64,000 nucleotides of DNA from Ornithodoros turicata (lineage: Eukaryota; Arthropoda; Arachnida; Ixodida; Argasidae), in NCBI RefSeq assembly GCF_037126465.1, contig NC_088204.1, positions 79,111,807 to 79,175,806 of the forward strand. Direction: 5' to 3'. Within the stretch, counting starts at the first letter, position 1; every line of letters begins with the position of its first letter. The position numbers and the translations under genes are program-made. The notes under the pieces are model-generated. The model made no database searches, was not told the origin of the DNA, and saw only the letters and a list, made by a program, of their open reading frames with translations. Shown here one piece after another: positions 10,011-22,600 of the stretch.

Positions 10011-10344
10011 GGCAGCGAACTGGCGCGCCTTTGGCCGAGTTCCAGAGTCACAGCATAAAGTGTTCGAACAGAATTCGAAGTGTCGTTGAGTTGAGTTGAG
10101 TGGAAATTGGGCTAGATAAATTTTGGCTCCCAAATTAAAAAAAATAACTAAGAAAAGAAAAAGAAGCCCGCGACCATTTAGCAGTGAATTTCGCTCGCAC
10201 TCGTACGCCGCGCTGCTAATTCAACCACCGAAGGCTAAACTCCGCTACCCGGCTGCATATCTACACTACCGAGACTCCATGAAGTGCCTGGGGATGCGAC
10301 TATGCACCGAGATCCCCGATGTCCGAAATCAGGCCTGCGATGTT

Positions 10345-10665
10345 TAACGGGGCTTCCTCCAGACGTAGTCCCTAGTGAACCGAGCGCCAGGTAGGGTGAC
10401 AGTCTGTACCCATTTTACCGGTGGGTACCCGGCGGTAGGTCTCGAACTAACCACCTCCCGCGTGCCGGTTTGTATCTGCTTTATATAAGCAGCATGAGAT
10501 GCGCAGTGCAACGATCCGTACCGTTGTTTTGTATTAGACTTTTTATTTAGACAAAAGAAAAACATGCCGCGAAAGAAACGTGAAGCACTGTGGCTGTTTA
10601 TCGGCACGCATGTAATATTGCTAAACGCAATCTAAAGCTTGTTTGAGAGTTCGGAAGATGGCGCT
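10345..10665 (-). repeat. truncated composite repeat (SINE head plus tail)
   Basis: Carries only the tRNA-like head (about 10350-10470, minus strand) and the tail ending GAAGATGGCGC. The upstream half seen in copies A-C is absent. Confidence 0.65.
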
Positions 10666-11440
10666 ATAGTGGGAGAATCGCTAGGAACGCTACTCCTCGG
10701 ATGTATGCTATGTGCTACTGGTCGCTACTGGTGCTACGGCTCTTCTACGCTGTTTGTTGCGCGCTGGTCTGCGTCTGCATATTGCAAGGTTACATATATA
10801 TATATATATAACCTTGCAATAAGCATAAACTCCGATAAACACCCTCCGAATTTTCCAAAATGAAAACTGAAATGAAAACTCCGAAAACTCGGAACCCTAT
10901 ATCGAAAGAACATCTAACCCACCCGTGAAGAAAAAGCAACGCGCAAAAACTTCTTTTGCCGTGAGATGCAACAATGGTTACCGCACGTGTGAGCAGGGTT
11001 GTTTGGATTTCATCCACACAATTTTATCCGAATTTTTCAGAGATTTTCTCCAGAAGTGATGTGGATGACAGTCTGAATTCAACGTTCACACGGAAAACTG
11101 CCGGTTTATTTTCTTGTAGTAGTGTTCCTGTTTGCAAAAGCCCAGGTACGCGCAACATTAGCTTTTAACTGTTTTAACTTTGTAGCTTTTTAACTATTTT
11201 TTTAACTTATAACTCTTCAGATTAAACTTTTTCCCGCTTTCTTCTACTTCTGCCCATTCAGGGAGAGACTTTCTTCCGCCTTCTGGTGACACTGTGACTG
11301 AAGTACGCCGAAAGACGCCGGCCAATCCAGGCGTGTATAGGTTCCACACCATTCAACAACGCGTGCATGGAACTCCAATTTTCAGAAGACAATATGAACT
11401 GATACAATGATGGGACAGGCTGTTCCGTAAACAGAAACTA
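10666..11440. other. intergenic before U1 copy 3, no gene seen
   Basis: Contains a palindromic TA repeat with flanking inverted ends (10785-10823: TTGCAAGGTTACATATAT and its complement). No convincing exon. Confidence 0.5.
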
Positions 11441-11619
11441 AATGCTGATCCAATCCCACGAGTCTACTCAGCAACCAAAGCTGAAAGTGTGCACGATCCG
11501 TGAAAAAAAGGAAAAGAGAAAAAGAATACGCGCGCAGCCAAATATTCGAAAATTATCGTGCCGCTGGGAGGCGCGATGCAACCTAACCCGCCCAACGAGC
11601 TCGCCTCCTCCGTCTTTCA

Positions 11620-11874
11620 TCCTCTCCCATCCCTTTCTGCTGATGCCCGCGCCGCCGTACTCGAGCGAACTTTCTTCAAATATCCCCATAGGGCGTTAAT
11701 AATATCGAGACTTAAGTAAAAAACACGTGCACGGTATATTTCTAATATAATTGCGTAGCACAATTTGAATGAATATGTGTCGCACAAGGCGTTAGGCTTT
11801 GGATTAATCGGCAAGACACCTTCGCAAATGCGAGCTGTCCGGAGAAGGCGCCTCACAGCGACCGAGATGAAGGC
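11620..11874 (+). promoter_or_regulatory. U1 promoter block, copy 3
   Basis: Third copy of the conserved U1 upstream block. The ACACCTTCGCAAATGCGA core is at about 11815-11832. It is the most diverged of the three further upstream, yet the core keeps its distance to the RNA start, which supports a functional element. Confidence 0.6.
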
Positions 11875-12038
11875 ATACTTACCTGGTGCCGGGGCATCCC
11901 TGATCAACTAGGGGGATCCCCCAGGACGAGGCCTAGCCATTGCACTGCGGTTGGGCTGACCCCTGCCACTACCCCAAACAGGGGCAGATGGGGCATGCAA
12001 TTTTTGGTAGTGGGGGACTGCGTACGCGCTATCCCCCT
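11875..12038 (+). ncRNA. U1 spliceosomal snRNA, copy 3
   Basis: Third U1 gene, same orientation. It has an intact 5' end, an AATTTTTGG Sm site and the stem-loop IV block. Stem II is CCTAGCC/GGTTGGG: the A-to-G change relative to copy 1 leaves a G-U pair, so pairing is kept. Flanking similarity to copy 2 runs from about 11440 to about 12110. Spacing of roughly 5-7 kb between copies, with unrelated repeats in between, points to a dispersed cluster rather than a tight tandem array. Confidence 0.94.
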
Positions 12039-12039
12039 C

Positions 12040-12690
12040 ATATTAAATCGAAAAGAAGGTCTAAGAATGGCATACGGGGCTTTGATGTCGTCATGCGATA
12101 ATAGAATGCTGGCTATGCGCTATCAACCCTCATAGTACATATGTAAAGCAGATATGTAGTTCTGTATTTGCAGTCATGGCCCTTTATGATTGCAGTGACA
12201 TCGTCACGTGACCACACGATACCTCTGGCGCTTTCTCATATCGCATGATAACGTGGTTTTAGGCGGCAACGGTGTTGTTATTACCCCTGCAGAATAACCA
12301 TTGCAGTCAGTCCAATTGAAGTTACTAATTACTCTTGAGCTCAGCTACACGGAAAATGTTTCTTTAGAGACCAACCCTGCTCATGTAAAAACCATTATGC
12401 CTATCAAACTTTGTGAAGCTTCGTAAAACAAAAGATTTTGAAATATTTAACGTCGCGATTTCTGAAATTAGATAAGAGCGGCAAGCAAATATGACGGGAG
12501 CAAAAAGTGACACATATTCCATGCACCTGAACAGAGCGTACGTCCCATTTCGTCGGACGGTGTGACGGCTGCTGGTATTGTCGGTACTTCAGAATCAACT
12601 CTCTCCCTTTCTAAATGCTGCTACTGTAGTGGGTCACAGTATGAAGTGTTCCAACGGTACAGCGGTACTCGAAGTTGAGAGAACTGATGT
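12040..12690. other. intergenic after U1 copy 3, no gene seen
   Basis: The first ~70 bp extend the U1 repeat unit. The rest shows no domain, no RNA gene and no clear repeat. Confidence 0.45.
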
Positions 12691-12693
12691 TCT

Positions 12694-12845
12694 GAGGCTG
12701 GAACAACATAGGAAGGACAAATATATATACGAAGCCTCAAATTGCCTAAGAAATTAACGATGAAAGGTGAAAGTCACTGAAAAGGTTGGCCAGCTGTAGG
12801 ACTCGAACCCACATCTTCTTTTCGAGTCCTACAGCTGGCTAACCC
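12694..12845 (-). repeat. tRNA-derived SINE (type 2), folded-back fragment
   Basis: The minus-strand SINE tail (GTTCTGAGGCTGGAAC near 12694) leads into a partial tRNA-like head (GGACTCGAACCCACATCTTC). A short inverted piece of the head follows (TCGAGTCCTACAGCTGGCTA), giving a small foldback. Confidence 0.7.
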
Positions 12846-12924
12846 AGATAAAAAAATAAAAAAAAGTAGATGAAAAGAAAAGGAAGCCCTCGCGGATCAC
12901 GCCCCCCCCCCCCCTTAAATTAAA

Positions 12925-14165
12925 TCCCCCTTGAGTTGTTTGAATTGTGCATACGAAGTTCTATATACGAATTGAGTCAATGTTTCTTCCACGCCGAATG
13001 TATTCGAATTGAACTGTACGAGCGCTACTTGATGCTTTGACCCGCAAGTGCATGCGCATAGTTTATTTTAGTGCAAATGCAAAGGCCAAATCCTGACTAT
13101 GTCCTCCATGGGCAAAGGGCACTCTCATGGCCAAGGCGCCGAAAACTGCAACAGGGAGCAAGACATTCTCGATATTGTCCGATATGCAATATATCTGCAT
13201 CCGAACCATATTGCACGTGCACTTAAACTGTGACCGAAGATACCCCGCACAAAAAATAAGAAAATAAATAAATAAATAAATAAAAATATACAACGCCAAC
13301 CCGCTACCGTAACCCTTTATCAGATGAGATCGGCCTGCAGGCGTTGTACAGGGTGTCGTTCTTCTGAATCTTCTCTAATTCCTACTGCTAATCAAGGAGT
13401 GTTCTGTGCCCATACAACTGCTGTCACAGTCGTTGTATTGGGCCACAACAAAAGCCAGGGTATCCTAGGCTAACCACTCGCATCCCTTTCCAGACAGACA
13501 GACAAACAAACAAGTTGCATTGAAGTAAGGGCATTTCCTTGACTTTGAGGGCGGACAGAGCACCTTGTATTGTTGAGTTGAGGCTGGATTATTCAATTCT
13601 ATTAGATACCTATTTTAAAAGTAAATTTTACTAAAAGGAAGCCCCGCGAGTTACTGACCACTTACCACCCCTCAGTGATCAATCACACCCAACTTTTCGA
13701 CGACGAGTACCAGAGTCCTATGACCTACGGAGGTGTGGAGTATGACCCACTACGTCTCCGCAGCTGTCACGGCTGCATGGTTTTCCCATCTAGTCCGAAC
13801 ATGGGTTTACGAGGCTTCCCCCAGACATCAATCCCTGAAGAACTGAACGTCAAGTAGGGCGACAGTCTGTACCATTTTACCGGTGGGTATCCGTCGGTGG
13901 GTTTCGAACCACCCACCTCCCGCGCGCCGGGCGGACGCTCTACCACTGAGCCACGGCTGCGGTAATTGCGAGTGTTTGTCTGCAATATATAAGCAGCATG
14001 ATGCGCAGTGTGACGATTCCAACCCCTGTTTTGTACCTAGGTTAAAGAAAAACATGCCGCGCAAGAAATGTGAAACAGTGTGGCCGTTTATCGTCGCACC
14101 GTTGCAATCTGAACTCTGAACCTAGTAGTAGTAGCTTGTTAAACAGTTCGGAAGATGGCGCCACC
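12925..14165 (+). repeat. composite ~1.2 kb repeat, copy B
   Basis: Same landmark order as copy A, with a longer start shared with copy C (TTGAATTGTGCATACGAAGT). The tRNA-like head lies at about 13808-13962 on the minus strand and the tail ends AGATGGCGCCACCGAT near 14170. It includes an (AATA)n tract at 13262-13288. Confidence 0.78.
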
Positions 14166-14169
14166 GATG

Positions 14170-14975
14170 TTTTTTTATGGGTGCCTTGGTGCGTGGGAGC
14201 GCTCGCTGACGTCAGGAATGACGTGTAAGTCTAGCCTGCATGCCGTTGCCGCCGTGTCTTGGAACATCATGGAACGCGTTTTGTTGTTTGTTTTTCCGTT
14301 TACGCCATTATTTCCGCCACAGTTTGTATAGTTAACGGTAGCGGCATTCGTGTTATTTCCTGTGTTTCCTATCCGCTATACCGATAGATGGAGACGAAAG
14401 TTTGCGTGGTCGTATTTATTCTGTTACCAGTGCTTGGTTACCACGATTTTTTCGTATGCTTTCTCTGACATAAATTCTTTACTCTGAGGCAGAGGAAGTC
14501 TGTACGTCAAGCAGGTATCGCGTCTTGCAGGAAAATGTGACTGACCTTTTAGAGCACCCACCCTGTACTTAGTGCACGGTAGACTGTAAGCCATTCAAAA
14601 TAACTTGTCGAAACGCGCGTGATTTATAGTTAAAATAGACAAAGGAAACTTTTACAGTGAACTCCGTGAATCCCTCCGTTGGACAAGCGCGCAGCCGTTG
14701 ATCGTTACTGGCAGGTTGTTTGGTCAGGACAAACGCGGGAATGAAGAAAATTTGAATTTACGATCTCGGCCAGTGCAAATCAACGTTTTCATTTCTTTGT
14801 TTACTGGGCTTGTGACAGCAGTGGGAGGGGCGCTTCAGGTGTCAGTGCAGCCAGAGCTAACCGCCGTAGCTCGGGCAGTGCGCACGTCTTATTTTATTTC
14901 TCGACAACCGCTGCCATATGAATTCCGCAAGCAGTGCTGTTGCTGATCACAGGGGTGGTGCTTTCACACAAAAAA
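14170..14975. other. intergenic between composite copies B and C
   Basis: No gene seen. Moderately GC-balanced sequence without obvious repeats or RNA genes. Confidence 0.45.
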
Positions 14976-14979
14976 TAGT

Positions 14980-16155
14980 CAGGAAAATCGAGGAACCGGA
15001 GATGACCGCCCTGCAAAACCGAACCCCCTTTTGTTTGAATTGTACATATGAAGTTCTGTGTACGAATGTACGTATTCGTTAAAACACCTATTCGCGAATG
15101 CCAAATCCTGATTATGTCCTCTATGGGCAAAGGGCAGTCTCGTTGCCAAAGAGCCGAAAACTGCGACACGGAGCAAGACATTCTCGACATTGTCCGATGC
15201 AATAGTATCTGCATCCGAACCATATTATGCATGTGCTTTTAAACCGAGACAAAAGATACCGCGCGCGCGCACGCATACACACACGCACACACAAAGAAAA
15301 GGATACGAAATATACAACTGCTGAGACCGGCCCATATAGGCTTTGTACAAGAGTGTCGTGTGACAGGGTGTTGTCGGCAGAGCGAGTCCTACTGCTAATG
15401 ACGGAGTGTGTTGTGTGCCGACACAAGTGCTGTCAGTGCCTTAGTACTGATCCAAAACAAGTTTCATTGGAACAAGGACATTTCCTGTGCTTTGAGGGAG
15501 GACAGAACTTTAAAAAAAAAAAAAAGGAAGCCTCGCGAGCTACTGACCACGGCCCCCACTTATCCGTGATCACGCCCAACTTTTTTGACTGTTTACCAGT
15601 GAACTTTGCACGTATTCGGTCACCTAGACACGATATCGACGACGAGTACCTATGTAACTCAAGTTTTCCGGACCACTTAGGTCATGAACTCCACAGCTCT
15701 ACCTGGCTGTCCACAGCTCTTCTTGGCTGTATGTCTCCGCAGCTCTCCTGGCTGCATGCTTATCCAAGCATTCCCATTTGTCCGAAACTGGGCTTGCGGG
15801 GTTTACGAGGCTTCCCCCAGACGTCATCCCTGAAGAACCGAGCGTCAAGTAGGGTGACCGTCTGTACCCATTTTACCGGTGGGTATCCGGCGGTGGGTTT
15901 CGAACCAACCACCTCCCGCGCGCCGGGCGGACGCTCTACCACTGGGCCACGGCTGCGGTGTCTGCGGAGCTGTATCTCTGGTATATAAGTAGCATGATGT
16001 AAAGTGTGACGATTCGTACCATTGTTTTGCGTTTATATAAAGGAAACACAGCCGCACAATAACTGTGAAACAGTGTGGCAGTTTATTGGTGCACATTTAT
16101 TACTGGTAAATGCAGTCTAAAGCCTGTTAGATAGTTCGAGAGATGGCGCCACCGA
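14980..16155 (+). repeat. composite ~1.2 kb repeat, copy C
   Basis: Closest to copy B. It has a CA/CG-rich simple tract at 15263-15295, the tRNA-like head at about 15797-15957 on the minus strand, and ends GATGGCGCCACCGAT at 16156. It lies only about 470 bp upstream of the ALG1 start codon, so it may border or contribute to the ALG1 promoter. The 253-aa open frame crossing it is an artefact of the repeat. Confidence 0.78.
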
Positions 16156-16159
16156 TATT

Positions 16160-16623
16160 TTTAAATTTTAGTCTTGGTCGTTGTTGGCTATTGTTGGCTC
16201 CTCTCGACTTCAAGCGCTATGTTTTGGGAATGTTTCGTTTTGTGATGTAGCGGTAAATGCCAATGTAGACAAAACTTTTGCAGCTAGCTCCGTGAACCCG
16301 TCTGTGAGACATACGAAGAGCTATTCCACCTACTCAGTTTGCAGCTTTGGTGTGTGTTTCCGTTTGCATTATGCTGTCCTAACGGCTTTAAAGTTGAGGT
16401 CCCCGAGCTCGGGATGACACGTCAAACACTTAACCAACTTAACTATCAGCTTTCGTTGGTGTCCAAAGAGATGGGGACACGTATTATCGACGCTTATCGA
16501 CTGAGGAATGTTTCGTGGTATCCCTTCGCTTATAGCATGCGTGCAATCCACTTCGCTTACATTTCATTTTCTGGGCATTCACAGGTGGTGCACGGAACAT
16601 CACTTGCGTCTTCAGAAGTTATC
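16160..16623 (+). promoter_or_regulatory. 5' flank / 5' UTR region of ALG1
   Basis: The sequence between composite copy C and the ALG1 start should hold promoter and 5' UTR. The reading frame is open upstream of the chosen ATG (an in-frame ATG lies at 16339), but that extension does not resemble ALG1 N-termini. A TTCACAG acceptor-like site at about 16578-16584 could end a 5' UTR intron. No TATA box is obvious. Confidence 0.35.
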
Positions 16624-19600
16624 ATGGCACAAGAAGGCGCAGAGAGTGTAGACAACGCCGAGGATTCCGTAAAGGGCAACGTCACCATCCTTGTTCTGGG
16701 AGACTTCGGCCACAGCCCAAGAATGACCAATCACGCTCTTTCTTTGGCCGCAGAAGGATATTCTGTTCATGTGATCGCGTACCGAGGTACAGCAATGTTC
16801 ATATTTCGCACGAAAATGTGTATATAACTTGTAGTCCCGCATATTAATGTAAGAGGACTATTTTTCGCATCATTCGACCACAGGATCGCAACCAAAATCC
16901 GAAGTTCTGATGAACGACAGAATTAGTCTTCGCCTGATGAACGAACCGCCAGCGTTTCACAAGTGTAAGAATAGCCTCTGAATTTTTCTTGATTGTCAGG
17001 AGGATCCTTTTGTGTTTTTAAAATGTTCCAGTGATATATTGTGTAAGTTTCAGCACAGGGGAACCATAATTCCTCGCGTCCAAGGAGAACACTGCGCAGG
17101 AGATGGGACAAACTGGACAGGACGACGCAGGACTTAATTGACTCGAGGACTCATTGGGCCCTGTGACATTCTATTTGGTTCGGTGACATTCTATCCGGAG
17201 ACATTTCCGGTTTGTCTCATCTCTTGCGCAGGCTTTTCCTCGGACTCAAGGAAATATACTTCCCTCAACAAATTTACAACGGCTCGCTTGTACCCTTCTT
17301 TTGTGTCCAAAGTTTCGGCTGTCTTAATATTTTTTTGAGTTCGATCTATTCCTCGCATGTCTGCTCTCTTTGTGCAGACTTGCCGCGCTTGCTGGCGTAC
17401 GTTGTGAAAGTGCTCTGGCAATGTGTGCTGTTGATGTGTTCACTCCTGTTCACGTTGCCATCTTCGTCGCATCTGCTTGTCCAGGTGTGTTTCTGCGATG
17501 CAGTCACCTTTTTATTACTTAGTAGGATCCTTATCAGAGCCGGCATCACGTAGCTAAGACACTTTTGTCAGAGACCTCACATTAAATTCTAACAACAAAC
17601 ACTTTCTGTTTTTGTGTGAAATCGCAGTCACGGGAAACGGAACGATAGACGTACAGAGGAGTATGGGCAGTGTAATAGACCTCTACCTGAGAAACATCAT
17701 CAAACAAACCGAGAAACACGTTGTTAGACAGACTGAAACCGAAACAAATCGGAAATGGAGGGCTGGGTTCACACTGGGTTCACACGCAAGGAACACTTGT
17801 TCCTTGCCTCCTATTGAAAGAAAAGTAGAAACGAAGGTCACATCTTTTCCAAGGGCCATCTTAATCCCCTCAATCCCCATAATCCCCTTGTACGCCCATA
17901 GCTTCGGCCGTAGTTCAAGTCTACCAAATTGGTGGCGCTGTCGAACACTATGACGTCATTTGTTTACAAGGAAGGACAGGTCGTTTTGAAGCAAACTACT
18001 AGATCCATGAGATCACGGGGTTTCGCTGTGTTCAAATTTATTGTAGCGGCATATCGTAGGCCATCTTTCGATATTTTCAACCGCTGAACGTAAACTCCAC
18101 AGTCGTCTCATCCGTCATGAACGTTGAAACTTGCATCTCGATACATTGGAGGTGTTCGTAAACCTTAAACTGTTCCGTTGTCGCGGGCTTGAACCTCCAC
18201 ATGAGCTTGTACCAACAGTATTAATGTGCTGTCTTCAGGCCATATCACAAAAAACTATTTCCTTTGAATAGGGCACATTTCTTGAGAAAGTTTATTTACA
18301 AGAGAACCCGCGGCAGCTGCAATCCCTCTCAGTTCCTTCTGGCATGTTGTGGTGCCAGATCATCGGTCATCTTGATTGGCTGCTACTGGTTGCCCGAAGG
18401 AAAAGGAGGCGCGCTATTGGGTGTCTGACGCGACAGAGCAGTCTGGCAACCATCGGAAGGGGCTTTCTGACCCGTTAGATTGAAAGCTTGCATCATGATC
18501 GCATTCTGCACTCATACATTTTTTGCGAATACCTATCCGAGGACTTGTAGTCCTACTTTTTACTTATCTTAAAGGAGCGCAGAAGGCCATAAAAAATATT
18601 GTCAGTATAAGACGCTCGATGAAAGCATGTGCGTCAATTTGCCGAATAGCACCGAAGGTTTTCGCGTAAAAAAGAGCAAAAAAGCCCTTATTATTACGCG
18701 CTTAGACAAGACAGTACACGTTCATCCTAATAAGGGTCTCTTAACATCGGCTGTGGCTAGTATTCCACGCAATGCAATGAAAGCGGGGATTTGTGCAGGA
18801 TTGTCGTCTTCGGTGAATGAGGGGATATTAAAATTTCGGAGAGTGTGTGTGACACCTGTTGCTGTTAGCTTTTCAGCCCCTTCAGGACAGGGGAGGGTGT
18901 CTGTTCTGGGAAAAACTCTGCATAGATGTAAATCTGGTGCATCGCGAATGTTTCAGAATCCTCCGTCGGTTCCAACACTTCCGGTGGCTTGGTTCTGCTG
19001 CTTGATTTGTCGAAGCAAGCTCGTGGTGGACTGGCACAATTACGGCTGGTCAATACTAGCCCTCACGCTGGGGTCACGGAATCATCCGCTCGTCAGACTT
19101 TGCGCTTGGTACGTTATATGAATGAATGAATGAAATTTATTTATCTTTCAAATGGAAAAGGAACAAAAAGCCTAGTGGCTTGACAAGGCTCCTTTCCCAG
19201 TGTACAAAACAACAGCAACAATTTTACATAGAAGAATATAGTTCAGCCAAAACATTTAAAACATAAATACAGTCAAAAAGGGAGAGAAGTCAGACAGAAA
19301 TAAATACATCACACACCTTATCAATAATAAGTCAAGTGTGAATTAATTATGGTTTTGAAAATACTGCACCAATTTACACCTACTCATAGTCAAAGGGTTC
19401 AGAGATTTACCAATATACTGGTTAAAAACAGGGGCAGACGTGTAACAGAGTTACTTAAACAGTTATTAAAAAGTTATTTAAGTAACAAAATATTTTTCGT
19501 ACTCCCCACAATGGGGCAAGATGTGCAGTGAAACGTCGTGAACATGGCTTGTACATCAGGATAATTTAAAATTTTTTCTTTAGTATCCAGTGAACGGGTT

Positions 19601-22600
19601 GGAGTAACATAAAAACTGCGCGGTGAGCAGAGTGGTGAATGCCAGGCACTTCAAAGCGGGGATCTCGTACACTCCGTTTCAATTCACCTGAAATTTGATT
19701 TCTGATAACGTAGTAAATAGAGCTATGCTTTCATTAAGGAGTTCTCAAGTAATTTGGAGCAATGCTGTAATTGCAGATCTGTCATTGAGGGCAATTCACT
19801 TGCGCGAAATCGTGCAAATTGTCACGTGTGCGCATAGATGGGGAAGTTACTTTTATTTTGTAGTGCACTACCGTTACTCACTACTTTTTCAAAAAGTAAC
19901 GCGTTACGTTATTCGTTACTGTTGCGGTAGTGGGTAACGCGTTACTAACGCCGTTACTTCTGATAAGTAATGCCGTTACTTTTGCATTACTTCACCAGTT
20001 GTCCTTTAATATGTAACATTTTTGGTTGAGTCACATAAGTGCATTCCGCAAATCAATACAAGCAGTGTTGTGCACAAACAAGGGTCACGCATAAACACAA
20101 CTTACATGTACGATTTATTCAAACGCAGTAGTAGTTGATGTTAAAAATTTTCATCTCTGAGCTTCGCCCGTTTGGGCTGAGAGGACGCCTAATGGCCAGT
20201 GAGTGCTCCTTGTCAAGGTTGATAGAGACGGGACCTTTTATCTCACACAGTACGAATCCAAACAGGGAATCCCTTGGTCCTTTGTTACTTGTTCAGAGGG
20301 CAGAGGCTATTTTTCTGTCGCTTTTGCCCCATTCGTCCGAAAAATACCAGAGGGAGTGAAAAACTGAGGTGGTAAACAAAGGTGACACCTCAACCAGGGT
20401 AGGTAAGTAATCCTTGTTTTGCTTTCTTCGTGGGTGCCGATGTGGCCTTCTTGTCATTGTTGAAGATGCATAGAAAAAATCAGGGATTTTCCCAGATTCT
20501 GCACGCACGGTCGTCGCTCATGCTTTGAAGTTTAGGCGATGAAGCAATGTTCCCGAACACGCAGTAACGCATAACGCCGTTACGCGTTAGTTAGTAAAAA
20601 TGTAATGACGTTACGTTACTCATTACTTTTCTCCCGAATGTAATGCGTTACCATATTTCACTACTCGAATGTAACGCGTTACCGGTAACGCACTACTTTG
20701 TAACGCGTTACTTCCCACCTATGCGTGTGCGTGACTCAGGATATCAAGTGTTTCCTGGTCCCTTGTGCTCAAATGTTTTCTCCCAATTTCAGCGAGACAG
20801 TCATCTCTAGTCTTTCTCTAGTTCTGGTGCCCCTTTGCCTTTCAAGCGATTGGGGATGTTGGACGATCATAGTAGGCAGTTTTAGCCCACCGCTGGTAAG
20901 GTTGTCATGCCTGTCGGAGCCAATCAGTGTTGTATGTGACTGAGAATATTGTCCACTGATTGGTTCCGGTTGATATAGTTGATACGGACAGCCCCGTTAT
21001 CAATGGTTTGCTAAAACTCTCTTGTATCTTTTGCTGTGCTTCCTATGTTTTAAAGTTGGTCCTCTCCAATTTCCATTAAAAGGGAATTCGAAACTTTTTA
21101 TGCCTTTATTGTGCCGGCTCACGCGTGAATGTGCAGTGAGAGACATGTAGTTTTCGTCAGCATGGCTATGTGACATAACATATGTACCTTTCACAGTATA
21201 CCTTCATAGTATACTAGCATACTATGTTCATACTATGCATAGTTCATGGTACGTGTACTAGTATGCATACATAGTAGCTACATATGTGCTGTGTGATATA
21301 AAGTGGTGGTGTCGTTTTACAGGAACGAGAAAGTGTTTGGTCGCAAGGCCCACTCCGCGTTTTGCGTCTCCCGTGCAATGAAGGAGGACCTTGAAAAAGA
21401 ATGGGGTGTCGTGTAAGTTATAATCATTAATTCATTCATTATCTAATTGCGATGTACACTTTTGGGACACTTGCCGCATTGCGTATGTGTTGTAGCACAT
21501 GGAAGAGTAACAGATAGAATGGCGTTTGTTTTGCAGACAAGTCAGCCAGCAGTAATTTCTAGTTCTGGTTAGCGTAACTCTCCATAACACTGTCGATACC
21601 CATGCATTGGCATAGGACTTTGCTTTATGTATTGGAGAGATGAATTCCCAATGAATTCCTCATCATGGCACCTAAACATGTAGCAGGTTGCTATGTCTCC
21701 AGTGGCAGAGCAGCCTGTTGTTGTGTCACAGCAGCATCCATTATCATTTATCCCTTTTTCTATGCGGGCATTACCCTGCTTCATGCGACACATGGATGGC
21801 ACATTGATATCTTCTGCACCTAACCTGTATGACTTGGGAAAACTGTCATATAGCTGCTTTTAAGTATCCCTAGTTGGGCATTAGATTGAACCTGTAGCGA
21901 GCAGAAAGCCAGTTAAAATTGTACAAAGTGACATTTTTCTGACTTACTTCGTTGCTTAGATTTGTTGTTACTAGATTGAATCTGTAGCGAGCAGAAAGCC
22001 GATTAGAATTGTACTAAGCAGCATTTTCCTGCCTTACTTCATTCTTTCGATTGCTAAGATTTGTTGTTAGATTGAACCTGTAAGGAGCAGAAAACCAGCT
22101 AAAATCGTACTAAGTGACATTTTCCTGCCTTACTTCGTTGTTTAGATTGTTAGGTTCGTCGTTAGATCGAACCTGTGGAGAGCAGGAAGCCAGTTAAAAT
22201 CTTATGTAGCAAGTGACATTTTCCTGCCTTACTTCGTTGCTTAGATTGTTTAGATTCATTGATGAGATCCATTGTTAGATTCAACCTGTAGCGAGCGGGA
22301 AGCCGATTAAAATCGTACTAAGTGACATTTTCCTGCCTTACTCCGCCGTTTAGATCCAAAGTGCTGTATGACAGGCCTCCAGAAACATTTAAGCCCCTGA
22401 AAGTAGAGGAAAAGCATGACATCCTAAAGAAACTGTCTTCCGAATATCCCGAGCTGCGAGATCCGTCGGAATCACCGGATGCCACTCGCTTGACTCGGCT
22501 GGACGATAATGGTTCACTGGAGCTCCGTCACGATCGGCCAGCGGTTCTTGTCAGCGCAACCAGCTGGACAGGTGTGGCCATTGGGTACAAATGATAGGAA

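Noticed and set aside
15227..15988. 253-aa open frame upstream of ALG1
   Set aside because: It runs through composite repeat copy C and its SINE head; similar pieces recur in the other copies, so it is a repeat artefact.
16339..16623. longer ALG1 start at the upstream ATG
   Set aside because: The 95-residue extension does not resemble ALG1 N-termini and likely covers 5' UTR or intron.
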